A program made the position numbers and the translations under genes. A model generated the notes under the pieces. That model was not told the DNA's origin, ran no database searches, and saw only the letters and a program-made list of their open reading frames with translations. A stretch of DNA of 6,772 bases. Origin: Marinosulfonomonas sp. GTDB lineage: Bacteria > Pseudomonadota > Alphaproteobacteria > Rhodobacterales > Rhodobacteraceae. Below, one piece after another: positions 5,549 through 6,772 of the stretch (its first letter is position 1; each line of letters starts with the position of its first letter). The stretch spans positions 1-6,772 of the forward strand of contig WGBJ01000055.1 of NCBI GenBank assembly GCA_015494385.1, in the 5' to 3' direction.

Positions 5549-6772
5549 ATGGAAGCGGATTTTGTGATTGTCGGCGCGGGGTCGGCGGGTTGTGCGATGG
5601 CGTACCGGTTAAGCGAGGCGGGGGCTTCGGTTCTGGTGATCGAGCATGGCGGCACCGATGCGGGGCCGTTTATCCAGATGCCTGCCGCGCTGTCTTATCC
5701 AATGAATATGGGGATTTACGACTGGGGGTTCAAAACCTTACCCGAGCCGCATTTGGGCAATCGCAAGCTGGTTTGTCCGCGGGGCAAGGTGATTGGCGGA
5801 TCTTCCAGTATCAACGGCATGGTCTATGTGCGCGGTCACGCGCGTGATTATGATCACTGGGCCGAACAGGGTGCGCAGGGCTGGTCCTATGCCGATGTGC
5901 TGCCCTATTTCAAACGGATGGAGCATTGGCACTCCGGCGGGCATGGCGGCGATCCGGCGTGGCGGGGCAAGGACGGGCCGTTGCATGTGACGCGCGGGCC
6001 ACGGCGCAATCCGCTGTTCAAGGCGTTCGTCGAGGCAGGGGCGCAGGCCGGATACCAGACCACGGACGACTATAACGGCAGGCAGCAAGAGAGCTTTGGC
6101 CCGATGGAACAAACCGTCTGGCGCGGGCGGCGCTGGTCGGCGGCCAATGCTTACCTTCGGCCCGCGCTGAAACGGCCGAACTGCGATCTGACCCGCGCGC
6201 TGGCACGGCGTGTGGTGATCGAGGACGGGCGTGCCGTGGGGGTTGAAGTGGAGCGCGGCGGCAAGATCGAAGTGATCCGCGCGCGACGCGAGGTGATCCT
6301 TGCGGCCTCCTCGATCAATTCGCCGAAATTGCTGATGTTGTCGGGCATCGGTCCGGCGGCGCATCTGGCGGAACACGGGATCGAGGTGGTCGCGGATCGG
6401 GCCGGCGTGGGGCAGAACCTGCAGGACCATCTGGAGCTGTATATCCAGTATGCCAGCAAGAAACCGATCACGCTCTATCGTTACTGGAACCTGTTTTCCA
6501 AGGCGCGGATCGGGGCGCAGTGGCTGCTTAGCAAAACCGGCATGGGAGCGTCCAACCAGTTTGAATCCGCGGCCTTTATCCGCAGTCGGGCCGGTGTGGA
6601 ATACCCCGACATCCAGTATCATTTTCTGCCCATCGCCGTGCGCTATGACGGCAAGGCCGCGGCCGAGGGGCACGGGTTTCAGGCCCATGTCGGACCGATG
6701 CGCAGCCCGTCGCGCGGGGCGGTGACTTTGGCGTCCTCCAATCCCAATGAGGCGCCGCATATCTTGTTCAAC
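5549..6772 (+). CDS. betA: BetA, choline dehydrogenase, 5' part (runs off the window end)
   Basis: FAD-dependent GMC-family oxidoreductase that oxidises choline to betaine aldehyde, usually membrane-associated and passing electrons to the respiratory chain. The reading frame from the ATG at 5549 stays open for 408 codons to the last base with no stop or frameshift. The family is usually about 550 residues, so roughly 140 C-terminal residues, including the catalytic His region, lie outside. The FAD-binding G-A-G-S-A-G is at 9-14, with Glu32 (V-I-E-H-G-G) ending the second strand. GMC signature 1 is at about 77-95 ([14 protein letters not shown]) and signature 2 at about 254-268 (S-S-I-N-S-P...L-S-G-I-G). 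Choline-dehydrogenase-like stretches include N-L-Q-D-H-L-E, G-A-S-N-x-F-E, Q-Y-H-F-L-P and M-R-S-P-S-R-G. It is the last visible gene of the operon and the only one separated from its upstream neighbour by a sizeable gap. Confidence 0.95.
   Translation, partial: MEADFVIVGAGSAGCAMAYRLSEAGASVLVIEHGGTDAGPFIQMPAALSYPMNMGIYDWGFKTLPEPHLGNRKLVCPRGKVIGGSSSINGMVYVRGHARDYDHWAEQGAQGWSYADVLPYFKRMEHWHSGGHGGDPAWRGKDGPLHVTRGPRRNPLFKAFVEAGAQAGYQTTDDYNGRQQESFGPMEQTVWRGRRWSAANAYLRPALKRPNCDLTRALARRVVIEDGRAVGVEVERGGKIEVIRARREVILAASSINSPKLLMLSGIGPAAHLAEHGIEVVADRAGVGQNLQDHLELYIQYASKKPITLYRYWNLFSKARIGAQWLLSKTGMGASNQFESAAFIRSRAGVEYPDIQYHFLPIAVRYDGKAAAEGHGFQAHVGPMRSPSRGAVTLASSNPNEAPHILFN

Noticed and set aside
4915..6760. 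Two long minus-strand open frames (4915-5655 and 5738-6760) opposite betB and betA
   Set aside because: They are shadows of third-position GC bias in well-supported betB and betA. One also spans the betB-betA gap. Their sequences are low-complexity R/P/H-rich and show no recognisable domain.

Overview
The window looks like chromosomal DNA from a marine-type alphaproteobacterium, most likely Rhodobacteraceae (Roseobacter group). It is GC-rich, the genes are tightly packed on the + strand, and the protein sequences resemble that group. This placement is inferred from recalled family sequences, not from a database search.

Layout. Positions 3-515 hold the 3' part of a LysE/ArgO-family amino-acid exporter whose start lies upstream of the window. 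A short gap later, 556-1470 encodes a ten-helix EamA/DMT-family permease. A 151-bp intergenic region (1471-1621) follows, with a candidate promoter overlapped by a near-perfect 20-bp palindrome, a likely BetI operator. From 1622 to the window end runs a glycine-betaine synthesis operon: betI (TetR-family choline-responsive repressor), betC (choline-sulfatase), a small secreted six-cysteine protein that I do not recognise, betB (betaine-aldehyde dehydrogenase) and betA (choline dehydrogenase, cut off by the window end after 408 codons).

How the genes work together. BetC releases choline from choline-O-sulfate, BetA oxidises choline to betaine aldehyde, and BetB oxidises that to glycine betaine, an osmoprotectant and carbon/nitrogen source. 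BetI is expected to repress the operon until choline is present. betI/betC overlap by 4 nt (ATGA) and betC/small ORF overlap by 1 nt (TAATG). betB starts 7 nt after the small ORF, so these four genes are probably translationally coupled.

Most unusual feature. The only real gap inside the operon, the 79 nt between betB and betA, is almost filled by a compact cloverleaf at 5474-5533. An outer stem encloses three consecutive 5-bp hairpins with no unpaired linker nucleotides, and it sits directly before the betA ribosome-binding site. I do not recognise it as a known RNA family. It could be a cis-acting mRNA element that sets betA expression or an intergenic repeat. The small cysteine-rich exported protein inside the operon is the second item worth following up.
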